From: Deltaproteobacteria bacterium
Lineage (GTDB): Bacteria > Desulfobacterota > Binatia > HRBIN30 > JACQVA1
Length of the DNA stretch: 61,390 bases
Assembly (NCBI GenBank): GCA_016210005.1
Contig: JACQVA010000170.1
Span: 1-61,390, forward strand
Reading direction: 5' to 3'
Below, piece by piece: positions 46,948 to 56,200 of this stretch. The position numbers and the translations under genes were made by a program. The notes beneath the pieces are model-generated. The model searched no databases. It was not told where the DNA came from and saw only the letters and a program-made list of their open reading frames with translations. Each line of letters opens with the position of its first letter. Position 1 is the stretch's first letter.

Positions 46948-48177
46948 ATGACCCGCTCGCGGCGTGGGCTAGTAATGGCGGCAGGCGCGGTGCTTGCGCT
47001 CGCGCTGGTGGTGGTGCTGGTGCGCCCGGCGCCGGTGGGCGTGGAGGTGGCGCGGGCGCGGCGCGGGCCGTTGCGGGTGACCGTCGACGAGGAGGGCAAG
47101 ACGCGGGTGCGCGATCGCTTCGTGTTGACAGCGCCGGTGGCCGGCCGCGTCGAGCGCATCAGCCTGCGTCAGGGCGATACGGTCGAACTCGGAGCCCTGG
47201 CCGCACGCATACATCCGGCCCCGCTCGATCCCCGCACCCGTGCCGAGGCCACGGCGCGGCTGGAGGCCGCCGAGGCGGAAGAGCGCGCCGCCGGCGCCCG
47301 CGTCGAGCAGGCGCATGCAGCGCTAGCACAAGCCCGGCGCGCCGGCCGCCGTGCCCACCAGCTGGCGCAGGCGGGAACGCTTTCGGCCGCCGAGCGTGAA
47401 GTGGCCGAGCTGGCGGAGACGACGCAGACCAAGGAACTTGCGGCGGCGACCTTCGCGGCGCGGGCGGCGGCGCACAATGTGCAAGCGGCAAGCGCTGCGC
47501 TGCTGACCGCGGGTGGAGAGACCGCCGCGCTCGTCCCGTGCGGCGATAGCAGCGCTCCTTGCCTCGAGTTGCGCTCGCCGATTGGCGGCCGGGTTCTGCG
47601 CCTCCCCGAGCAGAGCGAGCGCGTGGTGGCAGCGGGGACGCCACTACTCGAGCTGGGTGATCCCGGCGCGCTCGAGATCGTCGTTGACCTGCTGTCGGAG
47701 GACGCGGTCAAAGTGCGGCCCGGTGCGCCGGTGCTGATCGACGACTGGGGCGGCGAAGGCACGCTGCACGCGCGGGTGCGGCTGATCGAGCCATCGGGCT
47801 TCACCAAGCTCTCCGCCCTCGGCGTCGAGGAACAGCGCGTCAACTTGATCGCCGATTTCATCGACCCGCCGGCGGCGCTCGGCGACGGCTACCGCGTCGA
47901 GGCGCGCATTGCCGTCTGGGAAGCCGAGGCGGTGCTGCAAATCCCGGCCACGGCGCTGTTTCGGCGCGCCGGGGTGTGGAACGTCTTCCTCCTGGAAGGC
48001 GGCAAGGCCCGCCGCACACCCGTCGAGCTCGGCCACCGCGGCACGCTCACCGTCGAGGTGCTGAACGGTCTGGCGGACGGCGCCACGCTGATTCTGCACC
48101 CCAATGACCAGATCGCTGACGGCGTGCGGGTCAAGCCGCTGGCGCGCTGGGAGCCGGAAGCGGCGCAAGCGGATTGA
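46948..48177 (+). CDS. HlyD/MFP-family periplasmic adaptor
   Basis: A 409-residue membrane-fusion protein with one N-terminal anchor (LVMAAGAVLALALVVVLVRP). The lipoyl half-motif is FVLTAPVAGRVERISLRQGD. An alpha-hairpin runs over about residues 95-185 (LEAAEAEERAAGARVEQAHA, alanine-rich coiled coil) and the second lipoyl half is LRSPIGGRVLRLPEQSERVV. It connects the ABC exporter upstream to an outer membrane factor that is not encoded here. The 49-bp gap to the permease holds no separate promoter that I can see. Confidence 0.88.
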   Translation: MTRSRRGLVMAAGAVLALALVVVLVRPAPVGVEVARARRGPLRVTVDEEGKTRVRDRFVLTAPVAGRVERISLRQGDTVELGALAARIHPAPLDPRTRAEATARLEAAEAEERAAGARVEQAHAALAQARRAGRRAHQLAQAGTLSAAEREVAELAETTQTKELAAATFAARAAAHNVQAASAALLTAGGETAALVPCGDSSAPCLELRSPIGGRVLRLPEQSERVVAAGTPLLELGDPGALEIVVDLLSEDAVKVRPGAPVLIDDWGGEGTLHARVRLIEPSGFTKLSALGVEEQRVNLIADFIDPPAALGDGYRVEARIAVWEAEAVLQIPATALFRRAGVWNVFLLEGGKARRTPVELGHRGTLTVEVLNGLADGATLILHPNDQIADGVRVKPLARWEPEAAQAD

Positions 48178-48354
48178 CCACGCCCCGTCCGGCTTTGTTA
48201 AGCTGCGCTTGATTAACAAATTAGAAATACGACACACCAAGCAGCTGCGCTTGCTGCAAAGCAGGTGAAATATCTGCATCAGAAGCAATGTTGTTGCTAT
48301 AGAGTCGTGTAGCTGGTAGGAATCGCGCATGAGCTGTGCTGGCTCGGTGCGATC
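48178..48354 (+). promoter_or_regulatory. AT-rich leader and promoter region of korAB
   Basis: This 177-bp gap is clearly richer in A and T than its surroundings (GATTAACAAATTAGAAATAC at 48211-48230; GCAATGTTGTTGCTATAGAG further down). It is the natural place for the promoter of the oxidoreductase operon. TATAGA at 48298 is a possible -10 without a good -35. GCAGCTGC and GCTTGCTGCAAAGC-type short palindromes around 48241-48265 could be an operator or weak hairpin. No RBS stands out before the ATG at 48355. Confidence 0.4.
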
Positions 48355-50145
48355 ATGAGCAACGATCTGATTATCGGCATGGCCGGCTCCGGTGGCGACG
48401 GCGTGGTTTCCGCCGGTGAGTCGCTGATCACCGCCGCTGCGCTCGAAGGCTACCACGCGATCATGACCAAGAGCTTCGGCTCGCAGATTCGCGGCGGCGA
48501 GTCTTCTTGCCGGCTGCGGATCTCGAAGCGCGAGATCTTCAACCCCGGCGGCACGCTCGACGTGGCGGTTGCGCTCAATTGGGAGGATTTCCTCAAGTTC
48601 GGAGCCGAGCTGCCGGTCGGCGGCCACACCGTGGTGATCTACGACAGCGAAACGGGAATCGCGCCCGACGAGATCCCGCTCACCGGCTTGAAACCGGCTG
48701 AGACGCTGGCGGTGCCGATCAATGACATCGCCAAGCGAACCGCCGGCACCGACAAGGCCAAGAACACCGTCGTACTCGGCCTGCTGGCCGGCTGGTTCGG
48801 GTTAGCGCGCGCCGGCATCGTGGCCGGCATGCGCAAGAAGTTCGGCAAGAAGAGCCCCGAGGTGCTCGCCGGCAACGAGCGCGCGTTTGCCGCCGGGATC
48901 GCTTACGCCGAGGCCCATCCGCTCGGCAACGGCTGGGTGATGCCGCCGCCGGAGAAGCATAACGGCACGCCGCTGCTGGTCGACGGCAACGAGATGTGTG
49001 CGGCCGCGGCCATTGTTGCCGGCTGCGAGTTTTTCGCCGGCTATCCCATCACGCCGTCGACCGAGATCATGCAGTTCTTCAGCCGCGAGATCTGGAAGTA
49101 CGGCGGCACCGTGCTGCAAGCCGAGGATGAGATCGCGGGCATCGGCGCGGTGGTCGGCGCCTCGTTCGCCGGCAAGAAGGCGATGACCGCGACCTCGGGA
49201 CCGGGTATGTCGCTCAAGACCGAAATGCTCGGCCTGGCCACCATCGCCGAGCTGCCGCTGGTATGCGTCAACGTTCAGCGCGGCGGCCCGTCGACCGGCA
49301 TCCCGACCAAGAGCGAACAAGCCGATCTCTTTCAGGCCATCTTCTCCGCCCACGGCGACGCCGCCCGGCCGGTGTTGGCGCCGGTGAACGTCGAAGACAC
49401 GTTTCGCGTTACGATCGAAGCCTTCAACATCGCCGAGCACTACCAGACGCCGGTGATCATTCTCTCCGACCAGGAAATCGCCCAGCGCAAAGAGACGGTC
49501 ACGCCGATCGATACCAAAGCTATTTCGTTGGTGAACCGCCGCCGGCCGACGCCGACGGAACTCGAAGACTACGTCCGCTTCCGCCTGACCGAGTCCGGCA
49601 TCAGCCCCATCAGTCGTCCCGGCATGCCCGGCGGCAACTACCTGGCCTCGGGCATCGAGCACAACGAGAGCGGTGCGCCGACCGCCAGCGGCGAGGTGCA
49701 CGCGCGCATGAATGAGAAGCGCCTGCGCAAGCTGCACCCGCTCAAGGAACGGCGCGACCTGTTCATCTTGACGGGCGACCTCGAGGCGCCGCTGGGGCTG
49801 GTGAGCTGGGGCAGCGTGGCCGGTGTGGCGATGGAAGCGCTGCAGCTGGCGCAGGCCGAGGGCTTGCGGGTGAAGCTGCTGGTGCCCAAGTTGCTCTACC
49901 CGATTGCGGAGGAGATCTACCAGGATTTCTTCGCCTCGGTGCAAGCCGGACTGATCATCGAGCAGTCCCATTTGGGGCAGCTGCACCGGGTCATTCGCAT
50001 GTTCCTCGACGTGCCCGCGGGGATGAAATCACTGGCGCGCAGCGGCTCCAACCCGATCGTGCCGCTCGAAGTGGTCGAGCAACTGCGCCTCCTCACGCTC
50101 GATCTGCAACGCCGGCGCGTGCCGCCGCTGCAACCCCACGAATGA
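48355..50145 (+). CDS. korA: 2-oxoacid:ferredoxin oxidoreductase, fused gamma-alpha subunit
   Basis: A 596-residue fusion of the gamma and alpha parts of KorA/2-oxoglutarate:ferredoxin oxidoreductase. It makes acyl-CoA and reduced ferredoxin from a 2-oxo acid, CoA and oxidised ferredoxin. The gamma part (about 1-190) has IIGMAGSGGDGVVSAGESLI and SFGSQIRGGESSCRLRI. The alpha part has FFAGYPITPSTEIMQFFS, AEDEIAGIGAVVGASFAGKK, TSGPGMSLKTEMLGLA and VNVQRGGPSTGIPTKSEQAD. The 2-oxoglutarate-type assignment rests on this fusion and the two-gene layout; other 2-oxo acids are possible. The beta gene follows after 34 bp. Confidence 0.9.
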   Translation: MSNDLIIGMAGSGGDGVVSAGESLITAAALEGYHAIMTKSFGSQIRGGESSCRLRISKREIFNPGGTLDVAVALNWEDFLKFGAELPVGGHTVVIYDSETGIAPDEIPLTGLKPAETLAVPINDIAKRTAGTDKAKNTVVLGLLAGWFGLARAGIVAGMRKKFGKKSPEVLAGNERAFAAGIAYAEAHPLGNGWVMPPPEKHNGTPLLVDGNEMCAAAAIVAGCEFFAGYPITPSTEIMQFFSREIWKYGGTVLQAEDEIAGIGAVVGASFAGKKAMTATSGPGMSLKTEMLGLATIAELPLVCVNVQRGGPSTGIPTKSEQADLFQAIFSAHGDAARPVLAPVNVEDTFRVTIEAFNIAEHYQTPVIILSDQEIAQRKETVTPIDTKAISLVNRRRPTPTELEDYVRFRLTESGISPISRPGMPGGNYLASGIEHNESGAPTASGEVHARMNEKRLRKLHPLKERRDLFILTGDLEAPLGLVSWGSVAGVAMEALQLAQAEGLRVKLLVPKLLYPIAEEIYQDFFASVQAGLIIEQSHLGQLHRVIRMFLDVPAGMKSLARSGSNPIVPLEVVEQLRLLTLDLQRRRVPPLQPHE

Positions 50146-50179
50146 CGGCCGCTGCCGGCGAACAGAAAGGTTGCCAGCC

Positions 50180-51070
50180 ATGAACGTCGCTGCCACGCGT
50201 GCGCCCGAGCCGTTGACGACAAAAGACTACCAGAGCGACCTCAAGCCCATCTGGTGTCCGGGCTGCGGCGATTTCGGTGTCGCCAGCGCCATCTATCGCG
50301 CGCTGGCGGCGATCGGCCGCCAGCCGCACGAGATCGCCTTCGTCTCGGGCATCGGCTGCTCCAGCCGCATTCCCGGCTACACCACCGCCTACGGGTTCAA
50401 CAGCGTACACGGGCGGGCTCTGCCGATCGCGCAGGGCATCAAGCTGGCCAACCCCGAGCTCACGGTGCTGGTTGCCGGCGGTGACGGCGACGGCTTTTCC
50501 ATCGGCGGCGGGCACGTTCCGCACGCGATCCGGCGCAACGTCGACCTCACCTACGTCGTCATGGACAACCAGATCTACGGCCTCACCAAGGGCCAGCTCT
50601 CGCCGACGTCGCCACGGGGCCGCAAGACCGTCACCTCGACTTACGGCAGCCTCGAAGAGCCGGTCAATCCCCTGCTCTACGTGCTCAGCTACGGCGCCGG
50701 ATTCGTCGCGCAAGGAACGCCGGCGGACATGGGCGGCTTGGCGGCGATGATCGAGGCGGGCATCCGCTTCCGCGGCTTTGCCTTCATCAACGTGGCCTCG
50801 CCCTGTATCACTTACGGTGAGCCGGAGGTTCAGCTGAAGGCGCACAAAGCTCGCATGAAGAGCCTGGCGTCAACCGGTCATGACCCGACCGACCGCTTGC
50901 GCGCCATGGCCCTGGCCCAGGAATACGGCAGCCAGCTCTACACCGGTGTGTTCTACCGCACCCCCACGCCGAGCCCGACCTACGACGACCTAGTGCGCGA
51001 GCGACAGCAGCAGTGCCGCTCGGCGGCGCCGCCGAAAGAGAGAATCCTGGAGCTGTTTGCCCCCGAGTGA
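50180..51070 (+). CDS. korB: 2-oxoacid:ferredoxin oxidoreductase, beta subunit
   Basis: A 296-residue beta subunit carrying ThDP and a [4Fe-4S] cluster. Cysteines for the cluster are in PIWCPGCGDFGV and SGIGCSSRIPGY, with a later Cys in VASPCITYGEPE. The ThDP/metal motif is VAGGDGDGFSIGGGHVPHAI to VMDNQIYGLTKGQLSPTS. The ATG at 50180 has AGAAAGG at a good distance. There is no separate ferredoxin-like delta subunit, as expected for the two-subunit KorAB type. It is convergent with the superoxide dismutase gene 17 bp away, which could guard this oxygen-sensitive enzyme. Confidence 0.92.
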   Translation: MNVAATRAPEPLTTKDYQSDLKPIWCPGCGDFGVASAIYRALAAIGRQPHEIAFVSGIGCSSRIPGYTTAYGFNSVHGRALPIAQGIKLANPELTVLVAGGDGDGFSIGGGHVPHAIRRNVDLTYVVMDNQIYGLTKGQLSPTSPRGRKTVTSTYGSLEEPVNPLLYVLSYGAGFVAQGTPADMGGLAAMIEAGIRFRGFAFINVASPCITYGEPEVQLKAHKARMKSLASTGHDPTDRLRAMALAQEYGSQLYTGVFYRTPTPSPTYDDLVRERQQQCRSAAPPKERILELFAPE

Positions 51071-51087
51071 ACGGCAGCGCGATCGGC

Positions 51088-51693
51088 CTAGCCGCGGCTG
51101 GCCGCGGCGAAGCGCTCTTCGACGACGCGCCAATTCACGTTGCTCAAGAACGCCTTGATGTAGGTGCCGCGCCCGCCGGCGCCGTAGTCCACCATGTAAG
51201 CGTGCTCCCACACATCGAGCACGAGAATCGGCACGAAGCCGGCGACGTTGCCTTCCTCGTGCAACTGCACGAAGTGGTTGTTGAGCGCGCCGGTGGCCGG
51301 ATCGAGGTAGACAATGGCCCAACCGATCGAGCGGCTCAGGCCGGTGTTGGCGAAGTCTTCGCTGAAGGCCTCGAAGCTGCCGAACTGCTGCGCCAGCGCC
51401 GCGCGCAGCGGGCTGCTCTCGGCCGGCGCGGCCACCCCTGCTTGTAGATTCCCGAAATAGTATTCGTGCAGGACCATGCCGTTGTACTCGAAGCCGAAGC
51501 GCCGGCGGCGGTCGGCGTAAGCGGCACTGCCGCCTTTGCCCTGCTGGCGCAAGGCTTCCAGCTCAGCGCGCAGCGCGTTGGTGTTGGTGACGTAACCTTC
51601 ATACAGCTTCCAGTGCTGCGCGATTTGCTCTGCGGAGATGCCGGTCAGCCCGGCCGGCTTGAGTGCGGTTTTCGCCTCGTAGGTTAACGCCAT
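51088..51693 (-). CDS. Fe/Mn superoxide dismutase
   Basis: A 201-residue SOD converting superoxide to oxygen and peroxide. Metal ligands are recognisable: His in IAQHWKLYEGYV, His in MVLHEYYFGNL, and Asp plus His in LVLDVWEHAYMVDYG. GAGGAGG before the ATG at 51693 supports this start over an upstream Met at 51714. No export signal, so it is cytoplasmic. The HWKLYEGYV helix diverges from the usual HxxHHxxY arrangement, so this is a somewhat unusual subfamily. Iron versus manganese use is undecided. Confidence 0.87.
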   Translation of the reverse strand: MALTYEAKTALKPAGLTGISAEQIAQHWKLYEGYVTNTNALRAELEALRQQGKGGSAAYADRRRRFGFEYNGMVLHEYYFGNLQAGVAAPAESSPLRAALAQQFGSFEAFSEDFANTGLSRSIGWAIVYLDPATGALNNHFVQLHEEGNVAGFVPILVLDVWEHAYMVDYGAGGRGTYIKAFLSNVNWRVVEERFAAASRG

Positions 51694-51735
51694 CGCAATG
51701 CCTCCTCTGATCACTGTCGATTGAGGGGGCGAACG

Positions 51736-52248
51736 TTAACATTGATCGGGCGGCGGCTCCAGCACCCCGCTCGGCAGCCACAGGCGGGCGTTTCCCCCCG
51801 TGCTCAAAGACTCTCTCAGCCCTTCGACGACGTCTTCCCACTCCGTCGTCAGGAAGTGCAGGCTGGACTTCTGCCCATCGACCTTTCCGGCCGATTCCTT
51901 CAGTAGCGGGCGAACCACGTCGCGTGACGCGACCTCCGGCCAGCCGATGTTCAGTTCGTAGAGACGGCGGGCGACGGCGTTTAACGCGTGCACCTCAAGG
52001 CGCTCGCCGATACGGGGCTCGTTGCCGAGCAGCCGCCGCAGCTTCGTCCTGAGCGCGTTCGCGAGGGTATCGGAGAAGGTGGTGAGCAGCACACGCGCGT
52101 CGGGGTTGTGCGCGCAAGAAAGACGGCGCGATGCGGCGACAATCGTCTTTCCGTACCTACCGACCCGGATACCCGCGCGGGACCGCTGTAATCCCGCTCG
52201 ACCGACTCGCGCTGCGCGGGATGTCGGTGACTGTGCGGGCTTATTCAA
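51736..52248 (-). pseudogene. Degenerate fragment of a UvrD/Rep-like helicase
   Basis: The leftward frame has clear superfamily-I helicase residues: ARVLLTTFSDTLANALRTKL, RRLLGNEPRIGERLEVHALN and HFLTTEWEDVVEGLRESL. The Walker A is decayed to GRYGKTIV (expected GxAGTGKTxV, two residues short), nothing recognisable precedes it, and the frame stops about 170 codons in where the family runs on for several hundred more. So it is an internal piece of a gene, not a working helicase. It marks a gene-decay site next to the RHS island. Confidence 0.7.
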
Positions 52249-52603
52249 GTAAGCCGCCGCGTCATCAACAGACTGTCGACGTATTCGGCTGCACGGAATT
52301 TGTCATCCTGGTTGCTACGGGGGAAGCATGGGTGGTTGTAGTGCAGTCTCAGCTTGGGGTAACACAAACAGTGGCCGGCGAGTCTTGGGCTGTTTCGCCA
52401 ACTCTACCTTCTGCATATGAGGGACAACTCCAGTCCTGGAGGGGCACGCGCCGTCGTGCCCTGGGTGGGGGGCGTCTCTGCAAGCGGGCGCCCGGGCTTG
52501 CGGTTGAGCGCGACCACCGGGCGCGCTCTGGGGTGAGGAGTAGTCGTGGCATTTGTCATATTTCGGCCGGGATTGCGCCGGGGATTTGGGCTGACAGGAA
52601 CCT
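52249..52603. other. Low-coding intergenic stretch upstream of the RHS locus
   Basis: About 355 bp with lower GC than the flanks. A 172-codon rightward frame crosses part of it but shows no motif and begins inside the UvrD remnant, so I treat it as noise. Nothing else is recognised. Confidence 0.4.
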
Positions 52604-52702
52604 GCTACCGCGCGGTAGCACTGTGCTTCCGGCCGGTAGCACCTTGTGAATCTCGTGATTCTCGGGGGCTTACGTTGTTCGTCCAGCCGGGGGTGCTACC
52701 GG
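52604..52702. promoter_or_regulatory. Cluster of GCTACCG/CGGTAGC palindromes, candidate enhancer sites
   Basis: A perfect 16-bp palindrome GCTACCGCGCGGTAGC (52604-52619) is followed by CCGGTAGCACC (52633-52643) and its exact complement GGTGCTACCGG (52692-52702). The last overlaps an imperfect 24-bp palindrome GGGTGC...GCACCC (52691-52714). The four copies of one 7-base half-site lie 60-160 bp upstream of the -24/-12 promoter, the usual distance for an activator's enhancer. They could also form RNA hairpins if transcribed. Confidence 0.6.
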
Positions 52703-52762
52703 GCGTTGGCACCCTGGCGTTGTCAGCGTACAGAAAGCTCTGCCTGCCGACTCTGTCGAGCG

Positions 52763-52778
52763 TGGCACATGACTTGCC
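52763..52778 (+). promoter_or_regulatory. Sigma-54 (-24/-12) promoter of the RHS locus
   Basis: TGGCACATGACTTGCC matches the sigma-54 consensus TGGCAC-N5-TTGC exactly, with ten bases between the invariant GG and GC. Transcription would start near 52789, giving a leader of about 140 bases before the ATG at 52928. Sigma-54 promoters need an enhancer-binding activator; the palindrome cluster just upstream would be its site. Confidence 0.8.
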
Positions 52779-52927
52779 TTAGGCCTCTCTAGACATGCTG
52801 GCGTTGGGGAGAATGAATTACGGGAAGCAACCATTGACCGGTTTTACATTCCCGGTTTTCCGTTTGCGGTTGGCCGTTCTCCCTCTGCTGTAAAGGTCCG
52901 AAGGTCTGGATCAGGGAGGGGACTCTG

Positions 52928-53284
52928 ATGTCTGGTGCAGCAGGAAGTGGAAGGGTTGGCAAGGCTTGTTTCGCTGTCGCGCTGGTGATGGCGGCGGCTG
53001 TGCCTTTAGTCTGGGCACAGGATGTTGGCGTTGACTCGGAGGGGGCACGGCTTGCGCGTGGGCTGCCGCCGCCTGGGCGGCTGTCGCATGTCGAGGCTGA
53101 ACGCGGTGTCGGCCAACGCTTGCAGGCTATGGCGCAGCGTCAGGATGGACTGCGCAGGGTGCGCCGCCTGCGACCGCGGCGTGACTACCGCTTACCCGAG
53201 CCGCCGGCCGGGGCGGCCGTGCCGGCACGCCCGGATGCGCCCGATGGTGAGCTGACTTCGCAGCGCCGTGAGGTGCTGCCATGA
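52928..53284 (+). CDS. Small secreted protein co-translated with the RHS shell
   Basis: A 118-residue protein with a signal peptide (KACFAVALVMAAAVPLVWAQ) and a mature part rich in Arg, Pro and Gly (GLPPPGRLSHVEAERGV, VRRLRPRRDYRLPEPPAG). I do not recognise a family. It has a very strong ribosome-binding site (AGGGAGGGG) and is the first gene after the sigma-54 promoter. Its TGA overlaps the RHS ATG (ATGA), so it may serve as a leader that delivers ribosomes to the RHS gene, or as an exported chaperone or partner. Confidence 0.65.
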   Translation: MSGAAGSGRVGKACFAVALVMAAAVPLVWAQDVGVDSEGARLARGLPPPGRLSHVEAERGVGQRLQAMAQRQDGLRRVRRLRPRRDYRLPEPPAGAAVPARPDAPDGELTSQRREVLP

Positions 53285-56200
53285 TCGGCCGCGACAGACA
53301 GACAGGGGCCGGCCCAAACGCGCGCAGCGTTGGCGCGGGCTTGATTGCGCTGTGCCTAGTTTTGTTGTGGGGCGCGCCCGTCTTTGCCCAGACACCGCAC
53401 GGTGACGGCTCGCAGACGGGTGACGGGTCGAATGCGTTTACCGGTTTGGCTCAGGCACCGGAGGCTAACCTCTTCGTGGGCGCGGCTACTACCTCAATCG
53501 CGATCGAGGTGAGCCCGGGCCGTAAGAACCTCACGCCGCGTTTGGCGCTGGCGTATAGCAGCAGCAATGGGCCGAGCCCCTACGGCTACGGCTGGGACCT
53601 GCCGCTCGGCCGCATTCAACGCAGCACTAAGCACGGCGTGCTGTCGTGCACGGACGACAGTTACCGTAACGACTTCGTGCTGGCGCTGCCGGGCACCAGC
53701 GTGGAGTGCACACTGGCGGGCGCTACTTGCGTGCCGCGCATCGAGGAGTCCTTCTTGCGCATCGAGTACGACGCCGCCACCACCAGCTGGACCGTGCGGG
53801 ATAAGTCCGGCCTGCGCTACACCTTCGGCGACACCGCCGCTACGCGCCTGGGCAGCTCGCTGACTTCGTTGTTCAGCCCGGGCGCGCCCTGCAGCTACAT
53901 CCATGCCTGGGCGTTGACGCGCATCCAGGACACCAACGGTAACACCGTCGACTTCAGCTACATCAACACCGACGGCATGCTCTACCCCGACCGCATACTT
54001 TACGGCGCCAACCCGGCCGCGGGCATGCCCGCGCACCCGTTTGAAGTCAACTTCGTCTGGTCGGATGAAGACAACTTCGGCCGGCCGCTGGAGGATCAGC
54101 TGCTCAACGGCATGGGCGGCTTTGCCGCGCGCCTGACCAAGATCCTCTCGCGCATCGAGATGCGCTACCCCGCCGGCGGCCGGCGCGTGCGCTGGTACTC
54201 GTTGCAGTACTATGGCTCGCAGCTGGGCGCCTCGGACCCGCTCGGGCGGCAGTCGTTCTTGCGCGCGGTGACGCTCTACGACGACTACGACCAGACGCTG
54301 GCGCGCTTCGACGGCCTGCCGGCAGCCAGCGTGTTTCAGTACCACCACAGCGATGCCGCCAGCGGTCGCGCCGGCTTTGCCGCCACCGCCCAGAGCGCCA
54401 CCCGGCCGGCACTGAATCAATCGCCCGAGACGTTGCGCTGGACCGATGCCGACTCGGGTGATACCTGGCGCGATGTTTTCGACATCAACGGCGACGGCTT
54501 TGCCGACCTGATCGACACCATGGCGCTGCACCAGCGCAACTGCAGCGTCGCTGTGCCCGACTACTGGGATGTCTACCTCGGCTCGCCCGGCGGCTTCAGT
54601 ACCACGCCGATTGCGTGGTGGGTGCCTGCGCGCACGACTATGTGCGACATCGGCACGACCGGTGATATACAGACCTACACCACCACCGTGGATCTGACCG
54701 GCGACGGCCTGCCCGACTTCGTCGATGCCCGGGGCCTGCCATGGGTGGTCTACAAAGGCACGGCGCACTCGCCGTACTCGCCCACCAACGGGTGGGGCTT
54801 CGAGGCCGGCGTGAGCTGGTCGGCGCCCCGCATCTACACGCGCGAAACCATGCTCGGTGCCGCCCTCAACGGCTGGGACGGCAGCGCCAACCGCCAAGAC
54901 TTGCTCGATATGAACGGCGACGGGCTGCCGGACTTGGTGCGCACGGCCGCCCCTGCCAACGACTTCACCTGGAAGGTCTGGTTCAACCGTGGCTGCACCG
55001 CCACCGGCTGCGGCTTCGGCCCTGAGGAGCTCATCGCCGGCAGTAGTAATGCCATCAGCTTCCAGACCGACGGCAGCAACATGGTGCTCGGCACCTTCGA
55101 CATCAACGGCGATGGCTTGCCCGACACCGTCTACAGCCAGCGTACCCCCGGCGGCGGCTTTGCCGGCTACTGGGAGGTGTGGCTCAACCGCGGCCACGCC
55201 ATCGATCAGTACGCCCAGTGGTCACTACCGGTGGCGGCCAGCTACATCCGCCACCGCAACAACAACGAGCCGCAGGACTACATCGGCGACTTCTTCGACC
55301 TCAACGGCGACGGCCTGCCCGATGTCATCGACTCCTCGAACTGGAGCCCGACCAACGGCAAGTGGCAGGTCTACCTCAACCGCGGCAACGGCTTCGCGCC
55401 GCAACCGCTCGACTGGAACGCCCCGGCGGAGCTGCTTCGCGACCGCAGCGAAGGCGGCGGCCGCACCTACCAGGACACCTTCGATGTCGATGGCGACGGC
55501 TTGGCGGACTACCTCGATTATCGCTCTGCCCCGTACCTGATCTATCACGCCGCCGACGGCGCCTGGCTGGCCAGCGGCAGCACCGTGGTCGCGAACGAGG
55601 ACGGCGCCAAGCCCGATCTGCTCGAACGCATGGAGAACGGCCTCGACGCCGCCACCCTTTTGCAGTACCGCCCCTCGACCGCGTGGGATAACACCGGGGG
55701 TGACTTCATCACCGACCTGCCCTTCGCGCTGTGGACGCTGACCGGCATCGAGCGCCAAGACGGCATGTGCGATGCCCAGGGCGCCTGCACCGGCCCGGCC
55801 GGCAGCAGCCACAGCCTGGTGACCACGATTAGCTATCAGGACGGAAAGTTCGACACCGTCGAGCGCAGCTTTCGCGGCTTTGGCTTGGTGTGGAGTGAGG
55901 ACGCTGATGACAGCGTCGCGCCGCGGCGCGGGGTGGCGACCTACTTCCATCAAAGCGCCGCGCTTGCCGGGCGCGTGCAGGAAAGCTGGACCTTTGATGC
56001 CGCCAACGGCGGCAGCCCGTGGACCACACCGCTGGCGCGGAGCGAGAACACCTGGGAGTGCGCCGATCCGATCACCGGCAGCGTCATTGGCTGCCCGGCC
56101 GAACCGGCGGGTGACGTCTGGGTGCGGCTGAGCCTTATCCGGCGCCAGGAGTTCTCCAACTACTCGATTGGGAGCGCGCGCACCTCGACCACGCAGAACC

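Noticed and set aside
48195..48304. Sigma-70 promoter before korA
   Set aside because: TTGTTA, TTGATT and TATAGA occur, but no pair has a 16-18 base spacing, so only a general AT-rich promoter region is annotated.
52131..52649. Rightward 172-codon frame upstream of the RHS promoter
   Set aside because: It starts inside the UvrD remnant, has no motif, and its Arg/Gly-rich composition suggests noise.
52681..52735. Second sigma-54 site at TTGGCACCCTGGCGTTGTC (52705-52723)
   Set aside because: The spacing from TGGCAC to TTG is seven bases rather than five and the GC doublet is missing; only the 52763 site fits.
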